This document shows, in pieces, positions 5,999 through 7,559 of a stretch of 7,559 nucleotides of DNA. Position numbers and translations under genes: made by a program. The notes beneath the pieces are model-generated. The model worked only from the letters and a program-made list of their open reading frames with translations, was not told the origin of the DNA and searched no databases. Each line of letters starts with the position of its first letter. Position 1 is the stretch's first letter. Source of the stretch: Oscillospiraceae bacterium (GTDB lineage: Bacteria > Bacillota > Clostridia > Oscillospirales > Oscillospiraceae); the NCBI GenBank assembly GCA_017558545.1, contig JAFYUG010000077.1, forward strand, positions 1 through 7,559, written 5' to 3'.

Positions 5999-6027
5999 TT
6001 GACATAATTAACTATCTGCTGTATGCT
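5999..6027 (+). promoter_or_regulatory. Promoter upstream of hemW
   Basis: A perfect TTGACA (5999-6004), a 17-nt spacer and TATGCT (6022-6027, 4 of 6) start 8 nt after the htpG stop. The predicted transcript start is near 6034, giving hemW a leader of about 67 nt and an expression signal independent of htpG. Confidence 0.6.
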
Positions 6028-6042
6028 GAAATGGTATTGTAT

Positions 6043-6062
6043 GCAGGGGAAATTACCCCTGC
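6043..6062 (+). other. Stem-loop in the htpG-hemW intergenic region
   Basis: GCAGGGG (6043-6049) pairs perfectly with CCCCTGC (6056-6062) around AAATTA. No T-run follows, so it is a poor intrinsic terminator. From the promoter at 5999 it would fold about 10 nt from the 5' end of the hemW mRNA, a position typical of stabilizing or regulatory leader hairpins; from the htpG side it could protect the 3' end of htpG mRNA. Confidence 0.65.
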
Positions 6063-6100
6063 CCATTCCCGTTTATATATTAAGAATTCGGAGATAAGCT

Positions 6101-7336
6101 ATGAGCAAAACTCTCGGCATATACATCCATATACCCTTCTGCGCATCAAAATGCGGCTATTGCGATTTTTATTCCCATTCCGGCTGCGATATGCTGATGC
6201 CCAGATACCATAACGCAATCATTGACCATATCAAGGAGGCAGGACCCCAGCTCCAGCAGTATTATATTGATACTGTCTATTTCGGCGGCGGCACTCCCAG
6301 CTACTATGGCGCAAAAAGAATTTGCGAGATATTCAACGCCCTTAAGATGAACGGCCTTGTCTATCGCTCTGCGGAGGTTACCATAGAGGTAAATCCGGAC
6401 TCCATCACCCGTCATGAGCTGAAGCTGCTGAAAAGCGAGGGCTTCAACCGCGTCAGTATAGGCGCTCAGTCCGCCAACGATGATATACTCAAGCTCATTG
6501 GCCGCCGCCATAACTGGGCGCAGGTGGAGCAGTGCGTACGCGATGCCCGCAGAGCAGGCTTCCGCAATGTGAGCATAGATCTTATCTATGGCCTTCCCAG
6601 CCAAACCAAGAGCGATTGGGCGGATACTCTCCGCAAGGCCATCGCCCTGAAGGTGGACCATATCTCCTGCTACGGTCTCAAGCTTGAAGAGGGAACACCC
6701 ATGTATGCCTACAAGGGCTCTCCCTTCCTTCCCGATGATGATGAGCAGGCGGATATGTATCTCTACACCGTTGAAACCCTTGCCAATAACGGCTATAAGC
6801 AGTATGAGATAAGCAACTTCTGCCGCAGGAAGAAATATTCCAAGCATAATCTTAAGTATTGGCTTTTGAGAGATTATATGGGCTTCGGCCCGGGAGCCCA
6901 CTCCAACGTTGCCGGCGTTCGTTATAGCTATGTTCGTGACCTTGTTAAATACATAAACAACGTAAACTCCGGCGAAAAGCTTGTGGACGAATATGAAAAA
7001 ATCGGCCTTTTGGATAGAGCCGCCGAGTATATAATGCTTGGTATGCGCACCAGCAAGGGCATATCTCAGAAGGAATATCACAAGATATATAAGTGCGATT
7101 TCGAGCCCATGGAAGAGCTTCTCAGAGAGTTTGAGAAAAAGGGCTGGGCGGTAAGCGCCAAGGGACGCTGGAGATTCACCGCCGCAGGCTTCCTTCTCTC
7201 CAACCTGCTTATTGGCCTCATGCTGGAAAAGCAGGCGGAACTGAAACGAAGCGGCAATCCGTGGACAGACAGAGCTGAAAGCGTTGTGGGCGATGCCCAG
7301 CTGCCCGAAGGCGAAGAAGTTTTTTATAGAAGCTGA
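6101..7336 (+). CDS. hemW: Radical SAM heme chaperone HemW
   Basis: A 411-residue radical SAM protein. The motif C14-x3-C18-x2-C21 binds the 4Fe-4S/SAM cluster and is followed by Asp22-Phe23. Phe at that place, in CxxxCxxCxF, separates HemW from the oxygen-independent coproporphyrinogen oxidase HemN, which has a fourth Cys. Other family marks are FGGGTPS (61-67), EVNPD (96-100), KHNLKYW (248-254), GFGPGAHS (261-268) and the C-terminal-domain motif LGMRTSKGI (313-321). HemW holds heme and passes it to membrane enzymes in characterized systems; it is often misannotated as HemN. Typical proteins end near residue 375, so about 36 extra charged residues are present here. GGAG (6090-6093) lies 7 nt before the ATG. 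The next gene starts 14 bp after the stop, suggesting cotranscription. Confidence 0.95.
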   Translation: MSKTLGIYIHIPFCASKCGYCDFYSHSGCDMLMPRYHNAIIDHIKEAGPQLQQYYIDTVYFGGGTPSYYGAKRICEIFNALKMNGLVYRSAEVTIEVNPDSITRHELKLLKSEGFNRVSIGAQSANDDILKLIGRRHNWAQVEQCVRDARRAGFRNVSIDLIYGLPSQTKSDWADTLRKAIALKVDHISCYGLKLEEGTPMYAYKGSPFLPDDDEQADMYLYTVETLANNGYKQYEISNFCRRKKYSKHNLKYWLLRDYMGFGPGAHSNVAGVRYSYVRDLVKYINNVNSGEKLVDEYEKIGLLDRAAEYIMLGMRTSKGISQKEYHKIYKCDFEPMEELLREFEKKGWAVSAKGRWRFTAAGFLLSNLLIGLMLEKQAELKRSGNPWTDRAESVVGDAQLPEGEEVFYRS

Positions 7337-7350
7337 GACAGGAGATAGAT

Positions 7351-7559
7351 ATGAAGCTTAATGACGAAAACGAAAAGAAGGTTTCCGCCAATAAAAAAGG
7401 CGGCTCCCATGTGAAGCAAAAGCCCCCCAAGCCCGTAAAGGAAAAGCCCGAAAAGGCACCCAAAGCCCCCAAGGAGAAGCCCGTAAAGGCACCCAAAGCT
7501 CCCAAGGAAAAGCCCGTAAAGGCTCCCGGGGAGAAAAAACAGGGCAAAGGCAAGGGCAA
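7351..7559 (+). CDS. Lys/Pro/Ala-rich repetitive protein, N-terminal part (runs off the right edge)
   Basis: An open frame begins at ATG 7351, 6 nt after GGAG (7341-7344) and 14 bp after the hemW stop, and continues to the edge: 69 complete codons. There is no signal peptide. After a short charged start (residues 1-20) the chain is almost only Lys, Pro, Ala, Glu and Val, with two exact copies of KAPKAPKEKPV (residues 35-45 and 46-56) and a partial earlier unit. It then becomes KKQGKGKG. Such basic, disordered tails are found on nucleic-acid-binding proteins and as cytoplasmic tails of membrane proteins in Firmicutes; the window does not show which. The strong ribosome binding site, operon spacing and position-specific codon variation between repeats support a real gene. 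The function is unknown. Confidence 0.72.
   Translation, partial: MKLNDENEKKVSANKKGGSHVKQKPPKPVKEKPEKAPKAPKEKPVKAPKAPKEKPVKAPGEKKQGKGKG
7453..7518 (+). repeat. 33-bp in-frame tandem repeat in the Lys/Pro-rich gene
   Basis: Two adjacent 33-nt units (7453-7485 and 7486-7518) both encode KAPKAPKEKPV; they differ at a few synonymous third positions (for example GCC/GCT and GAG/GAA). A third unit begins at 7519 (KAP) and diverges. Confidence 0.85.

Noticed and set aside
3991..6066. 691-residue open frame on the minus strand
   Set aside because: It lies opposite htpG, a certain gene. It is open only because of the codon bias of htpG, and its translation resembles no protein family.
6146..7081. 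311-residue minus-strand frame
   Set aside because: Antisense to hemW, which has all family motifs intact.
7218..7559. Minus-strand frame with GAFTGFSLGALGAF repeats
   Set aside because: It is the mirror image of the Lys/Pro repeat gene. The plus strand has a good ribosome binding site and operon spacing; the minus-strand frame also overlaps the end of hemW.

Overview
The window looks like chromosomal DNA from a low-to-mid GC Firmicute, most likely an anaerobic Clostridia (Oscillospiraceae or Christensenella-like gut lineage). The evidence is strong GGAGG ribosome binding sites, TTGACA/TAAAAT-type promoters, a Clostridia-style cysteine-rich small protein, an internalin-like LRR surface protein, and dispersed two-hairpin repeats of a kind I recall from Oscillospiraceae genomes. 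The lineage is inferred from these traits and was not tested by any search. There are no tRNA or rRNA genes, CRISPR arrays, transposases or phage genes.

Layout. At the left edge is the N-terminal part of a hemolysin III/TrhA (PAQR-like) membrane protein on the minus strand. It is divergent from a large plus-strand gene (622-2937) across a 259-bp intergenic region with candidate promoters for both genes and two hairpins. The large gene encodes an unusual secreted, membrane-anchored protein: signal peptide, class A beta-lactamase-like serine hydrolase domain, Pro/Glu/Thr linker, two membrane helices, then an extracytoplasmic leucine-rich repeat domain. A bidirectional terminator follows. Next comes a 230-bp mosaic of short palindromic repeats, including two copies of one two-hairpin element that differ only in ways that keep the stems. 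A small helical protein of unknown function (3208-3642, minus strand) converges on this region.

From 3709 onward everything is on the plus strand. A near-consensus promoter drives a cysteine-rich small-domain protein, followed 34 bp later by htpG (bacterial Hsp90). A second TTGACA promoter and a stem-loop leader precede hemW (radical SAM heme chaperone). Fourteen bp after hemW starts a Lys/Pro-rich repetitive protein that runs off the right edge.

How the genes fit together. The right half is a housekeeping block: protein folding (HtpG), a heme-trafficking radical SAM protein (HemW) and a probable metal-binding cysteine-rich protein. The left half concerns the cell envelope (TrhA-like protein and the beta-lactamase/LRR fusion). 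Nothing shows a complete new multi-gene system. The most unusual items are the beta-lactamase-like/LRR fusion and the structure-preserving repeat pair, the second copy of which seems to sit inside another dispersed repeat.
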